From the NCBI RefSeq assembly GCF_032062135.1, contig NC_092859.1, forward strand, positions 49,137,852-49,201,851: 64,000 nt of DNA. The letters are read 5' to 3'. The notes below the pieces were generated by a model. The model had not been told where the DNA came from and did no database searches. It was given only the letters and a program-made list of their open reading frames with translations. Position numbers and translations under genes: made by a program. This document shows, piece by piece, positions 49,250 through 59,090 of this stretch (positions are counted from its first letter, which is position 1; the number at the start of each line of letters is the position of its first letter). This DNA is from Pyxicephalus adspersus (lineage: Eukaryota; Chordata; Amphibia; Anura; Pyxicephalidae).

Positions 49250-50450
49250 ACGAAAGAGAGTATAACCAGGAATATTGACAGCCCAGTCATGTGAAGAACA
49301 AAGCCAGGATTCAGCAATACCAACTAAGTCATAATGCTCTTCATTCATTAAGCATTCCAACTCCCCTATTTTGTTTGCCAGACAAGCAATTGTTGAACCG
49401 GCTCTCTAAATTATTGCTCCATTTACCAGCACTGTTTGCCAAATCCTTTTTTTTAGTACATTGGGTACTCTGCAATCCAATGTTTGTGTGTAACAAGGGA
49501 AGCGCCTTATATTTATCCATAACCCTACCCCCAACTATCCCTAATCCACCCTCCACTAGTGACTGCCCCCTGTCTGACCTTTCTGCCACCTTATTTAATT
49601 GTCCCACCCCCCTCTGTCCTAGTTTAAATATTCCTTCCCTATGCAAACCATCTTTGGCTTATAGGTTGTACCCCAATAAAAAGTTAGTCCAGTGCTCCAA
49701 GAACTTAAAACCTTACCTTTTACGCAAGATTGGAAGCAGAACTAAACTAAAAACAAAAAAATTACCTCACCTTTAATCCCACAGATCCCTCAACATCGTT
49801 GGTCCTTCTTGCGAACCAATCCCACATTGTCCTGGGATTCCTCTTCATCCTGGTGCAGAGGAAGCACCAGGTGCTGCCATCTTCTGTCTTTTCTTCTGGT
49901 CTTCTTGCTACCTCACCTCACCTGTGCAGTGTGAGATTGGGTAAGGTAGCCACTGTGAAAGGGAAAAAATAAAAGAGAGACAATCTCACTGTGTGTGCAT
50001 GACAACCCTTAAATATAAAAAGGGTGCAGCGCCATCGCTTTAAGTCCTGATCACTGTCAAGCATTCCGGGAAGCTCTGGCTGCTCCTGCTGTGCATGCCC
50101 AATCCCCTTTTTTAAAAAAAAAAAAAAAGTGTGCTGCGCTTAAAAAAAACAACATTTTTACTTTATTTAGAAGGGTTGTCTACCCTTCTATATTTAGTAA
50201 AAATGTTGAGTTTGGCATGGCACAGGAGGATATACCCTTGGAGGTCCTTTCCTTCATCTTGAAACCTAGTTCTTTGAAATAATTTTTAAAGATCCTCCAT
50301 CTTTCATATATCCTGCCATTGGTTCTAACATTGACCAAGACAGCTAGGTCATGCCCAGCCCCTCCCAGTAATTTATCAGGCTGGCAATTCTTTGCTGGCA
50401 TCCTCTGCACACTCTGCACGCTGTGAACAGTTTAAGGGGATTTTAGGAGC
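49250..50450 (-). pseudogene. CR1 ORF1 esterase and start of ORF2, interrupted by MITE M2
   Basis: At the distal end the frame 50180-50419 gives GGAGHDLAVLVNVRTNGRIY and RIFKNYFKELGFKMKERTSK, matching the first catalytic part of the SGNH esterase. The normal G.ND block reads RTNG, so the catalytic region has changed. Past the M2 MITE (49735-50215) the D-G-L-H block is read at about 49641-49655, followed by a decayed C-terminus. ORF2 begins with NKIGELECLMNEEHYDLVGI at about 49290-49380. The esterase is proposed in the literature to act on lipids or help the ribonucleoprotein; that is family knowledge and not visible here. Confidence 0.7.
49735..50215. mobile_element. MITE family M2, copy 2, inside CR1 ORF1
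   Basis: Homologous along its length to 24758-25161 (shared 'tttaatcccacagatccctc', 'ggtccttcttgcga', 'gaggaagcaccagg'). It ends in a similar hairpin at about 50157-50201 ('agaagggttgtctacccttct'). CR1-1 is continuous at the corresponding place (about 3525-3550). Confidence 0.75.
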
Positions 50451-50451
50451 A

Positions 50452-50690
50452 GATTAGGCCCTAGTTCAATCCTGCGCTGCCATTGGCTGCTAGGGCTTTA
50501 TAGCTCCCTGCTCCTATTCACTAGTACCTGTTTTAGCTTTTAGCTGGGCTAATCTGTGCTTCAGAGTTTCCATCTGATTTACTGTTGCTGACCTTGCCTG
50601 TTTCTGACCCAGTGAGATAATGCAGCCTAAACTGACCTTTTGCCTGTGACCCCGACTCTTCCCTTGTATTTTCCGTCAGGTGGACGGATT
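50452..50690. repeat. Unassigned C/T-rich repeat, LTR-like
   Basis: It contains 'cattggctgctagggcttta' and repeated 'gaccttgcctg' phrases like those at 240-600. It lies between the 5' end of CR1-2 and the terminus of transposon C. A retroelement LTR origin is possible but unproven. Confidence 0.3.
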
Positions 50691-52690
50691 CACTGGGGAA
50701 GGCATTTTTTGTTGAGTTAGATCTTACACCTGTTTTTTTACTAATTTTTGGGTGGTCAATCCAGAAATGACCCCAGTTTTTTGCTATCAGATCCAGTTTT
50801 TACAATACAGGGTACACTCCATTTTTATCAAAAAACGTACAAATTTTACATACAATGAAAAATGAAATAACTTGATTGTACTGTTTATTTAAATTTCATT
50901 TGTTCATACAAAGGATTTATTGATACTCTGACATTTTTTACAGTAAAACATTTGAAAATTAATCGGGTAAACGGTTAAGGTAAAAATTTACGCTTATAGC
51001 TTTTCATGGAGTGTTCAGTGTTGGGACAGTCCTGCCAGATGCTCCAACAATAGTCAGCCATCATATGTACATCCTATCTACCCTGATACCGTCCTTCTAT
51101 AATCTTCAAATCTTTGTGGAATCGTTCACCTTGCTCATCACTGACAGCACCAAGGTTTTTCTGGAAGTTGGAAAGATGACTATGCAGAAAATGCATCTTG
51201 ATGCTCATATTGCAACCAAGCATTTTGTACCTCTCCACGAGTTTCTGGACAATTTCTGTATAAATATTTGATCGTGTGTTTCCAAGAAACACCTTGACAA
51301 TGGCTTTGAATGATAAAAAAGCATTCTTTTCGACTTCTGAATTCTTAATCTGTGGACCATCAAACACACCAGCCTTTATTTTTTCAAATAACAGGAATTT
51401 GAAAGAGTCTCCTTCAGTTGGCAAAGCTTTACTGGACTGCTTCATCAGACCCAGTTTCATGTGCAGAGGTGGGAATATATTATTCTTTCTATCAACAAGT
51501 GGCTCATGTAGAATGTTTGGGTCAGATCTTGGAGGCCAATTCCTTCCCATCCAATGCCTCCCACAAGCTCTTCTGTCCCACATGCACAGATAACAGGGAT
51601 ACTGTTATCCCTGTTATCTGGTGTATCCACGTTGCTGACCAAAAAGGAAACATACCATTTTAAGGTCAACACAGATGACCAAATTGTGTTGGTGATACTG
51701 CAACAACTCAATGACTGTCTATGTCTGCATATTTTTCACAAAGAGAAACTGAATGGCCAATTGGGACTGACCCAAATATATTGCCATTTTGAAGGAGGAC
51801 ACACTTTAAGCTCTGCTTTGAGCTATTGATGAGCAGTGGCCATTCAGTTAAGGTATGGATTGGAATTCCCAATTCCTTCATTAAACCAGGTATGTTTTGG
51901 CAATACACAAAGGCACTGTCAGTTCTAAAGTACTGCAGAAATGCAATTTCTTTGGTTTGAAAGTATGATACCTTTGTTCCTTTTTCAAGTAAGTTTTTCT
52001 CACGCATTCTTGATGCTAAGAGTTCTGAAGCCTTCTTCGGTAGTCTCAAATCACTCAACTCATGCTGATCAAATCCCTTACAAACAGAGTCTTCTTCAAT
52101 TTCAAACTCTTGATCATTGTTGTCACCTAGTTCATCACCATAATCATGTTCTTCAAGAGAGGGTAGTGTAATGAAAAGCCACTGTGTGAGTGAGCCACTG
52201 GGCGTATAGCCGATGGTAGACTCGGATACTCTATGTTACATTTATTTTTCTTGTTATATGCTGAAGTTTTCACTATACAAAAGGAACAGTAACTGAAATG
52301 ATCTCCTGGCTCTCACCAAACCATAGGTATACCAAATAACACCTTATCACGTGTTTCCTTTGTCCACATCCATAAACCCCCGACACACAATTTGCCCACC
52401 TTATGAGGGGCCCAAGACTTATCTTGATCACCAAGTTTAACTTTGAAATATGCCAAGTAGGCTTGCTCTACAAATGTGCTGATGTTCACCCTTTTACTGG
52501 GAATAGCGAAACTGCCACAGATATAACAAAATGGGTTTAGGCACTTACGACGAGAATCAGCAGAGCCAGACAAAGCCAGACATCGCACGAAAGAAAGGAA
52601 ATACGTGTGTAAAAGTTTTGCTTATTTACTATGTAGAGCAGCGCACAACCTCTGACCACACTGTCTTGTGTGTAAATGAATAATCTGTAA
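50691..52690 (-). mobile_element. Transposon C, same subfamily as B, one terminus lost
   Basis: The terminus CACTGGGGAAGGCATTTTTT at 50691 matches the right end of transposon B almost base for base. Homology with B continues through the 3' untranslated region, the coding part and the 5' region to about 52690. There the sequence changes abruptly into copy D before the second terminus is reached. C keeps the central coding region that B has deleted, so the two together show the full layout of the subfamily. Confidence 0.8.
50975..52588 (-). pseudogene. DDE-like transposase, copy C, nearly full length but frameshifted
   Basis: From the N-terminus on the minus strand: SADSRRKCLNPFCYICGSF, FVEQAYLAYFKVKLGDQDKS, FGIPMVW, LPKKASELLASRMREKNLLE, INSSKQSLKCVLLQNGN, ICVDLKMVCFLFGQQRGYT, YPCYLCMWDRR, FPPLHMKLGLMKQSSKAL, KAGVFDGPQIK and MSIKMHFLHSHLSNF. 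Then come SDEQGERFHKDLKIIEGRYQG and MMADYCW, with a natural stop at 50975. Candidate catalytic acids are the Asp of ICVDLK and the Glu of DEQGE; the first acidic position (DSSKRSLK in copy D) is Asn here. Several frameshifts, a stop in GR*DVH and a 13-bp inverted repeat insertion at 51588-51619 disable it. About 540 codons in total. Confidence 0.75.
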
Positions 52691-52691
52691 C

Positions 52692-53236
52692 TCACTACAG
52701 AAAACGAAATTATAACTTGACAACGTTCTTCACTAGTGATAGCTCACTGTGCTACTGTCATGATATAAATGTACTCTTTAACAGTTTGTCACAAGAGCAT
52801 GTTCCATCAGAATGGCTTATCTTCACTGATTCCTCTAAAAGAAGCTTGAAAGCAGTCTTACTGCATTATTGTAATTCCAAACCAAGTTTACTGATTGCCA
52901 TTCCGTTAACCTAAAGGAGTCCTATGATAACATGAAGGTACTACTTGAAGCAATCCAGTATAAAACACACCAGTGGGACACCTGTGGGCATCTAAAAGTC
53001 ATTGCAAGGACGATTCACAAAAAATTGCTGTTTCCTATGCCTGTGGGACAGCCGATCTATGGGAGACCATTATGTCAAGCGTGATTGGCTATCAAGAGAT
53101 ACCTGTAAGCCCAGAACAAGCAGTGTCAAGTTTCTGCCTCTGGTTGATCCGCATAAAGTATTTCTGCCACCTTTCCATATCAAGTTAGGCTTGATGAAGA
53201 ACCTTGTAAAGGCCATGGGTAAACAAATGTGGATTC
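52692..53236 (+). pseudogene. Transposase copy D, upstream partial duplicate (D1)
   Basis: Begins abruptly at 'tcactacagaaaacg' next to transposon C and repeats 53568-54075 almost exactly. It keeps DSSKRSLKAVLLHYCNSK, including 25 or so bases lost from the second copy. It then shares with that copy a frame break after IAIPLT, and the continuation CLWDSRSMGDHYVKRDWL, FHIKLGLMKNLVKAMGK. It ends where the second copy begins. The shared frame break shows that the duplication happened after decay had begun. Confidence 0.8.
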
Positions 53237-54563
53237 TCAGGTAAAACTAAGCAAAAAATTGTATATCCCAGCCTCGATTCTGCAATTTGGCCTGTTCCCC
53301 ATGATGATTTATTGCCAGTTCCGGTACCGCCACATGATGGACTTTCTTCTGTAGAAGGTGATGAGGAATGTGCTGGAGTTGCAGCCAGTTACAATCCCAA
53401 ATCATCTGTTCCTGGCTACTTGACCAATGAAGATTCAGTACCAGAGACCTTTACACAAGCAGAGCTGATTGTTCTCGTTCGTGATCTAAATGTCTCCAAA
53501 GACAAAGCAGAACTTCTTGCTTCAAGGCTTAAACAGAAACAATTGCTTGCAAAGGGTGTAACTGTATCTCACTACAGAAAACGAAATTATAACTTGACAA
53601 CGTTCTTCACTAGTGATGGCTCACTGTGCTACTGTCATGATATAAATGTACTCTTTAACAGTTTGTCACAAGAGTATGTTTCATCAGAATGGCGTATCCT
53701 CACTGATTCCTTACTGCATAATGGTAATTCCAAACCAAGTTTACTGTCTGCCATTCCGTTAACCTAACGGAGTTCTATGACAACATGAAGTTACTACTTG
53801 AAGCAATCCATTATAAAACACACCAGTGGGACACCTGTGGGCATCTAAAAGTCATTGCAAGGACGATTCACAAAAAATTGCTTTTTTCTTATGCCTGTGG
53901 GACAGCCGATCTACGGGAGACCATTATGTCAAGCGTGATTGGCTATCAAGAGATACCTGTAAGCCCAGAACAAGCAGTGTCAAGTTTCTGCCTCTGGTTG
54001 ATCCGCATAAAGTATTTCTGCCACCTTTCCATATCAAGTTAGGCTTGATGAAGAACCTTGTAAAGGCCATGGGTAAATCAAACTCCATGGGTTTTCAGTA
54101 CTTTGTTGAGAAGTTTCCAAACATAAGCACTACTAAAATGAATGAAGGGATTTTTATAGGGCCACAGATCAAGTCTGTTTTGCAGGATGATGTTTTCAAA
54201 CAATTTCTCTCATCAGCCAGACTAGAAGCTTGGGATGCATTCAAGTGGTTGTGTGAAAATTTCCTGGGCAACCATAAGTCTCCTGGATACAAGGAAGAAG
54301 TTTAGAATCTGCTTAATTCATACCAGAATTTGGGTTGTCGCATGTCAATAAAAATACATTTCTTGCACTCACATCTAGAATTCTTCCCAGAAATTCTTAG
54401 TATGGTGAGTGACAAACAAGGAGAATGTTTTCACCAGGATATTCAGTTAATGAAGGACCGCTACCAAGGTTTCTGGAATGAAAGTATGATAACTGACTAC
54501 TGCTGGATGCTGTAACGTGACAATCCAGACAAAGAGTACACAAGAAAATCATGCTGTAAGCAT
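53237..54563 (+). pseudogene. DDE-like transposase, copy D main body (D2)
   Basis: The reading runs GKTKQKIVYPSLDSAIWPVP, then VPPHDGLSSVEGDEECAGVA, AELIVLVRDLNVSKDKAELL, KGVTVSHYRKRNYNLTTFFT, YCHDINVLFNSL, LCLWDSRSTGDHYVKRDW and PFHIKLGLMKNLVKAMGKSN. It continues EGIFIGPQIKSVLQDD, ENFLGNHKSPGYKEEV, MSIKIHFLHSHLEFF, SDKQGECFHQDIQLMKDRYQ and ITDYCW. The N-terminal cysteine region is absent. The Asp block is cut by a 25-base deletion and the usual DEQGE reads DKQGE. Copy D is clearly diverged from A and from B/C, so it is a third subfamily. Confidence 0.75.
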
Positions 54564-54886
54564 TTCTGAAGAAACAATGGTGCCTGACTGACACTGTTCA
54601 GTAGATCTATACCATAGTGTGCCTTATTTTACTTCACACTGAAGATGTATTAACTCTCACTTCAATGGTGCCTTTGTTTGTTACTACAAAATACATGCAC
54701 ATACGATGTTAACTATAATAGTACTAATAGTAGTAATAGGGAAAACTGAAAACAGAATGGATTGAAACACTGATTATTTATGATCATTTGTTTGGGCATT
54801 GCATGGATATTTATTAAAGTCAGCAATTGCAACTGAATGTTTCATATTTATATTTCCAACCAAGAGGCAGAGTTTTAGACTTATAT

Positions 54887-55270
54887 TCAAATGTTTGTCA
54901 GGCTATTGTAACAGCCTGTTGGTGATGAATTCGGGGCATATATATTGTGGAAGGAGACAGTCTTGTCAGCAAATTCTATTGTGACCCTTAGTAATCTGCC
55001 TTCTTTGTCACATTGTGATGATACAATTTTGCCTTGTAACCGTTTGTGTAGCAAAGTAATAACTCCTGCCTTGCGTCTTACTGCTGGTGATCCCAGGACA
55101 TCCCCCACCCACAACATGCGAAGTCTGGGGAAGTCCGAGGAGTCCAGGTGAGTCTCTTGAAGTAGTCCTACATCTACTTTAAGTTTTTGCAAATGCCTCA
55201 AGACTGCCATATGTTTGTTTGGGGACCGTAATCTCTTCACATTCCACGTAACTATACATCTATCCATCAA
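54887..55270 (-). pseudogene. Tx1/L1 ORF2 endonuclease, N-terminal 127 codons
   Basis: Reads MMDRCIVTWNVKRLRSPNKH, VLRHLQKLKVDVGLLQETHL and GVITLLHKRLQGKIVSSQCD, then FADKTVSFHNIYAPNSS. The blocks WNV.RL.SP.K, LLQETHL (with the catalytic Glu) and N.YAPN are those of L1-type apurinic endonucleases. The open frame is uninterrupted through this part. It ends because the element ends, so the catalytic D, N and H further downstream are absent. Confidence 0.9.
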
Positions 55271-55873
55271 TCAATCACATCTTAACAAGATCAACAACAG
55301 CTGATTGAAAAATCTGAGTATACTTGTTGTGGCAGAATGGTAATTACAACCTAACAGTCCAACAAAGTACCTCTTTCGCCATCAAATGATGGCCGCTGTA
55401 AAAGGTCCAGTACAGGCTTGGGAGACATAGAAAAAAAAGGATGATGGGTATCCTTCTGTGGTCTTGCTTCTCTGCTACTCACACGAACACACATGTTGAA
55501 AAATGGTGGTGGTATGCCTGCATGGAGAGTGTAAAAACAGAAAAAGAAAAAAAAAAGGAAGGAGGGAATAGGTAAAACCTTCCATACTAAAGGGGAAGTG
55601 TTGAGTTGAAGGTAAACAAGTGGACAGTTCACGTGTGGGACATTCCTTTCGTCTCCATGAGTGGGTGAAACTGTAGAAAACATGGTATTTTCCTTAAGTT
55701 GGGCTTGCACCCAGAGGTGCTTTAAAAAAAGGAAAAAAAATAAACAGCTTTTTGCAATGACATCAGTGAACAGAAACTGCATATGTTCCTGTATTTGAAA
55801 CAGTCTGCTAGCAGCTTTTGTTTTGTTGTGCATCTTTTTTGGTATCCAATCTCTTTGGTATGTGAACTTTTCG

Positions 55874-56893
55874 CTACCGCGTCTCAATATGATTTTGGAG
55901 GGTGGGATTGTGGCAAATCATCCCGCAATCATCATCCCTGGAAGATGTCAGTTGAAGACTGGTGTGTGGTGGGGTATTCTCCAAATTATCCGGGTTTGGT
56001 GCGGCGGGACAGCTTTTCAAAAACTCCTGAGCTTCCTCAGCAGCCATGAAAAAGTGACTATCCCCTTGATAGTCATATAAGTGTAGAGTGGCTGGGTAAG
56101 CCAGCACGAATCTTATCTTCTTCTTGAATAATGAAGCACAAACTGGTTGGAATAGCTTACGTTTACGGGCCACTTCCGCTGAGTAGTCGGCAAAGATTAG
56201 TAGGTGAGAGCCATCAACAGCTAGGTTGCATTGATTACAGAAGGCCATGGGTATTTTGGATCTGTCTGCATAGTCTAAATATTTGGCGTAACAGGGCGTG
56301 GGCGCCGTTGATCTTTGGAGAGAGGGCCTATCCTATGTGCCCTTTCAACTTTGCAGGCTTGGTTTAGGCCAAGAATCTCTGGAAATGTGGAAGCACATAT
56401 CTGCTGCAATGTATTAGGTTTGAATGATTCCGGTAGACCGATTATTCTGGACCTGTTTTCTAGATCGTCAACCTTGTCATTCAGGTTTCTCATCTGGGAT
56501 TCCATTAGAGTTATCTGGCTTCTAGCTTGGAGTAAGTCATCCTCTGTTGATGAAATCCTGGACTCTGTGGCAGATATCCTAGTAGCTTGGGTTTTAAAAT
56601 TCCTGCCTCAGGAATTTTATGTCCTTGCCCACCGCTGTATCTATTTCCTCCTGTATCATGGGTCTGAGGAGAGCAGCTACTGCCACTGCAATTTTAGCAT
56701 GATTGGAGGGGGTTGGGAAAGAACCATCCTCTTTGTGCTCAGATACATGAGATTGCTGAGAAGATGGCGCTTCCGCCGTCTTGGAATACTTCATGCGGTT
56801 TTTCTCCCTCCACTTTGCAGAGAGCTGAGAGTGGCATGAAGGTGTCTTAGCCACGTATCTATTATACAGAAGGCTGCGGATAGTTGCTGGCAA
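55874..56893 (-). pseudogene. Tx1/L1 ORF1 protein, frameshifted
   Basis: Three frames joined by shifts. 56594-56893: LSAKWREKNRMKYSKTAEAP and SSQQSHVSEHKEDGSF, the basic N-terminus. 56275-56505: MESQMRNLNDKVDDLENRSR, a coiled coil running into IIGLPESF with a short deletion, then CKVERAHRIGPLSKDQRRPR of the RNA-recognition region. 55874-56248: LLIFADYSAEVARKRKLFQP and KIRFVLAYPATLHLYD, the C-terminal domain. Motif order and spacing match L1 ORF1 (nucleic-acid-binding trimeric protein). The proline-rich end after AEEAQEFLKS is family-variable. Confidence 0.9.
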
Positions 56894-57010
56894 TCAGGAG
56901 AATTCTGGTACGGGTTTATGTTGTTGGCTAATGAATTACTTCCAAGTAATGGGAGCCTCTTCATTCTGCTACTTGCCCATGTCAACCTGGAACTGGAAGT
57001 CAAGCATCAG

Positions 57011-57820
57011 TTTTAATAAACACACGTTAGGAATTTTGAAGATTTCTTCTTCTGACATTAGATCCCTATATTCAAATGTATTATATAACCAAAAAATAAT
57101 TATTCTTGTCATGTTTCTAGACTTCCCGTCTGCCTAGTGGAATTTCAAAGCCAGCTTTTTGTACATATTCAAAGCAGTATAAAGTGAGATAATGGCTTGC
57201 AAAGAAATTAAAGCGGAGAAAAGGCACTATGACTAGGTAATAAGGAAGGCAAAGTAGAAAGAGAATAGAAACACTGTGAGGCTAGAAGAGGAAGTAAAAT
57301 AAAATAGGAAATGTCCTTGCATTAGGATATACAGCTAGATAAACCTCTAAAGATATGCCCTTGTAATACATGCTGTAAATGACTTCACTTTTAGACTTTT
57401 AATAATATTTCAATAAGGTTCAGCTAAGCCTATCACAGTGAGCTGACCATAATAATACAAATTTAATGATGAACATACCACAATACAGATGAGAAAGCTC
57501 TTTACAGGAAATAGAATATGCTTTAGCTATCAAACAATAGCACTGCATAGCCATTCAAATAATAGGTAAATTGAACTTGGCAGATCATTGTATCTCCTGC
57601 ACAAAGTCTGTGTTAATTTGCTCTGTAACTGCAAATGAAACCTCATTTTGCCAGAAAGAAAGTCCTTCAAACATAAAGAACTGTTACATTAAAATATTGC
57701 CTTTTTTGTATATTTTGTAATACATCCATGTTCCATCCAGCAGAGGAAAATAACATTGATTAAAGAAAATTAATCCAAATGTTACATTTTCATTTTGAAT
57801 AAGGTAACAGTTTTTCGATA
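57011..57820. other. No gene recognised
   Basis: AT-rich sequence between the Tx1 element and the first of two close M1 MITEs. No coding frame or repeat was assigned. Confidence 0.5.
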
Positions 57821-57824
57821 CAAT

Positions 57825-58025
57825 GGGCCTGATTTATAAAAGCTCTAGAAGGCTGGAGAAGATACACTTTCATCAGTGAACTTGGATTTCCTAAAAGTCA
57901 TTTGCTATTTGTTAGCAAATGTTTTCAATCCTGGACCCAATCCATTCCAGGTTTGCTGGATCCCCCAGGTTCACTGATAAAAGTGTATCTTCTCCAGCCT
58001 TGGAGAGCTTTAATAAATCAGGCCC
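57825..58025. mobile_element. MITE family M1, copy 3
   Basis: Clean ends: GGGCCTGATTTATAAAAGCT at the left and AGCTTTAATAAATCAGGCCC at the right, flanked by 'aat' on both sides (57822-57824 and 58026-58028). If real, that is a 3-bp target duplication. The arms run about 75 bases with a short centre ('tttgctatttgttagcaaat'). Confidence 0.9.
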
Positions 58026-58613
58026 AATGTGTTTAGGTTGATTAAAAGCTGCAGAGCAGGAAAGTACATAGCTATATAGCTGTAGTGCAAATGACATGAC
58101 AAGTTATAGCATATAAAACTGTAATTAGGCCTCATTTACCCCACCATATTTGCAGTATCGCATATGTGTGCATTTTTTGTTTGTGCTATGAATGACACAG
58201 CTCTAACACGCATGGACTTTGAAGAAACCATTAAAAAACACATTAAAAACATCAACTGTCCCAGTTCACTGCATGACATACACTCACAGGCATGTGCGTT
58301 GTAGTGCAAGAAAAATGTTATGTATGGTTGTATGCATATATTGTATATATGTTGAGGGTCCATAGTAAATTAATGGATGCATAGAAACTGCATATAAATA
58401 AACTTATTTCACTGAATGAACATGCATATTAAAAGTGCAGCAATGTACAACCAACAAAGGGGTTGAATTTCAATACATAATCTAAATAAATATCATAAAT
58501 CCCATTAAAGTTTTCTTATTAATTCCTAAGTGGCATTAAAGATTTACAAAAACTTCCCTGTAAAAAGTTTACCACACTCATAAATATATGTTTATATATA
58601 GGATAAACACAGA

Positions 58614-58836
58614 GGCCCTGATTTTTTAAAGCTCTCCAAGGCTGGAGAGAATACACTTTCACCAGTGAAGCTAGGTGATCAAGCAAACCTGGAATGGATT
58701 TCTTCAATGTCATTTGCTATTTGCTAGCAAATGCTTTGAATCCTGGACCAGATCCATCCCAGGTTTGTTGGATAACCCAGCTTCACTGGTGAAAGTGTAT
58801 TCTCTCCAGCCTTGGAGAGCTTTTTTAAATTAGGGC
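58614..58836. mobile_element. MITE family M1, copy 4
   Basis: Full palindromic copy, about 590 bases from copy 3. Arms carry 'cactttcaccagtgaagct' and 'agcttcactggtgaaagtg'. The outer tips are mutated and no target duplication is visible. Confidence 0.9.
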
Positions 58837-58849
58837 AAGAGGGTCTGAT

Positions 58850-59090
58850 TTTCTCAAGCAAGTGCGCATAAATACGCACCGATATATGAGGCATATTTCT
58901 ATGAGTCTGAGCTGAGTGCTAGTACACTCGCCTTTACTTGCCAGTCACATTCCTGCTTTGATAAATGACCAATAGGAGTAGAGAAGATGCCAATTAAGGC
59001 GATTCGTTTGCAGCTGTGTGATTCAGGAGGATCTGTCAAGCTCTGTCAATGATGAGCTCATAGCAATTAATTGGCACAACCCTGTGCCCT
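58850..59090. mobile_element. MITE family M3, left-part copy
   Basis: Shares 'tacactcgcct', 'attcctgc', 'ccaattaaggcgatt', 'gattcaggaggatctgt' and 'gctcatagcaatt' with 44570-44730. The right half and terminus are missing. Confidence 0.7.

Larger units (their letters stand above)
44395..50450 (-). mobile_element. CR1-clade LINE carrying five later insertions (CR1-2)
   Basis: This is the fullest CR1 copy, on the minus strand. ORF1 esterase pieces lie at 49250-50450, the start of ORF2 at 49250-49330 (LVGIAESW), the endonuclease at 48640-49020 and 47430-47450, the linker at 46620-47420, RT at 45980-46615 and 45055-45320, and the 3' UTR at 44395-44470. Five inserts break it: 44479-45050, 45324-45970, 47520-48639, 49026-49246 and about 49735-50215. 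Each insert lies where the other CR1 copies in the window are continuous, which fixes the boundaries. Between 44470 and 44479 a deletion joins the RT end to the 3' UTR. Confidence 0.9.
54887..57010 (-). mobile_element. Tx1/L1-type LINE: 5' half kept, 3' half missing
   Basis: On the minus strand the element runs from a 5' region near 57010 through ORF1 (55874-56893), a 600-base spacer (55271-55873) and the first 127 codons of ORF2 (54887-55270). It then stops without RT, 3' UTR or tail. LINE copies are usually truncated at the 5' end, so loss of the 3' end points to a later deletion or to a break at 54887. The next recognisable sequence is copy D on the other strand. Confidence 0.8.

Noticed and set aside
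49341..49646. ORF of 101 codons on the minus strand as a separate gene
   Set aside because: It is the decayed end of CR1 ORF1 and start of ORF2 read in one frame.
51588..51619. Resemblance of 'tagggataacaggg'-type sequence to a homing endonuclease site
   Set aside because: Only about ten bases agree and they form a simple palindrome; there is no intron or endonuclease nearby.
55351..55887. ORF of 178 codons on the minus strand
   Set aside because: Covers the spacer between ORF1 and ORF2 of the Tx1 element; its low-complexity phenylalanine runs come from poly-A/T.
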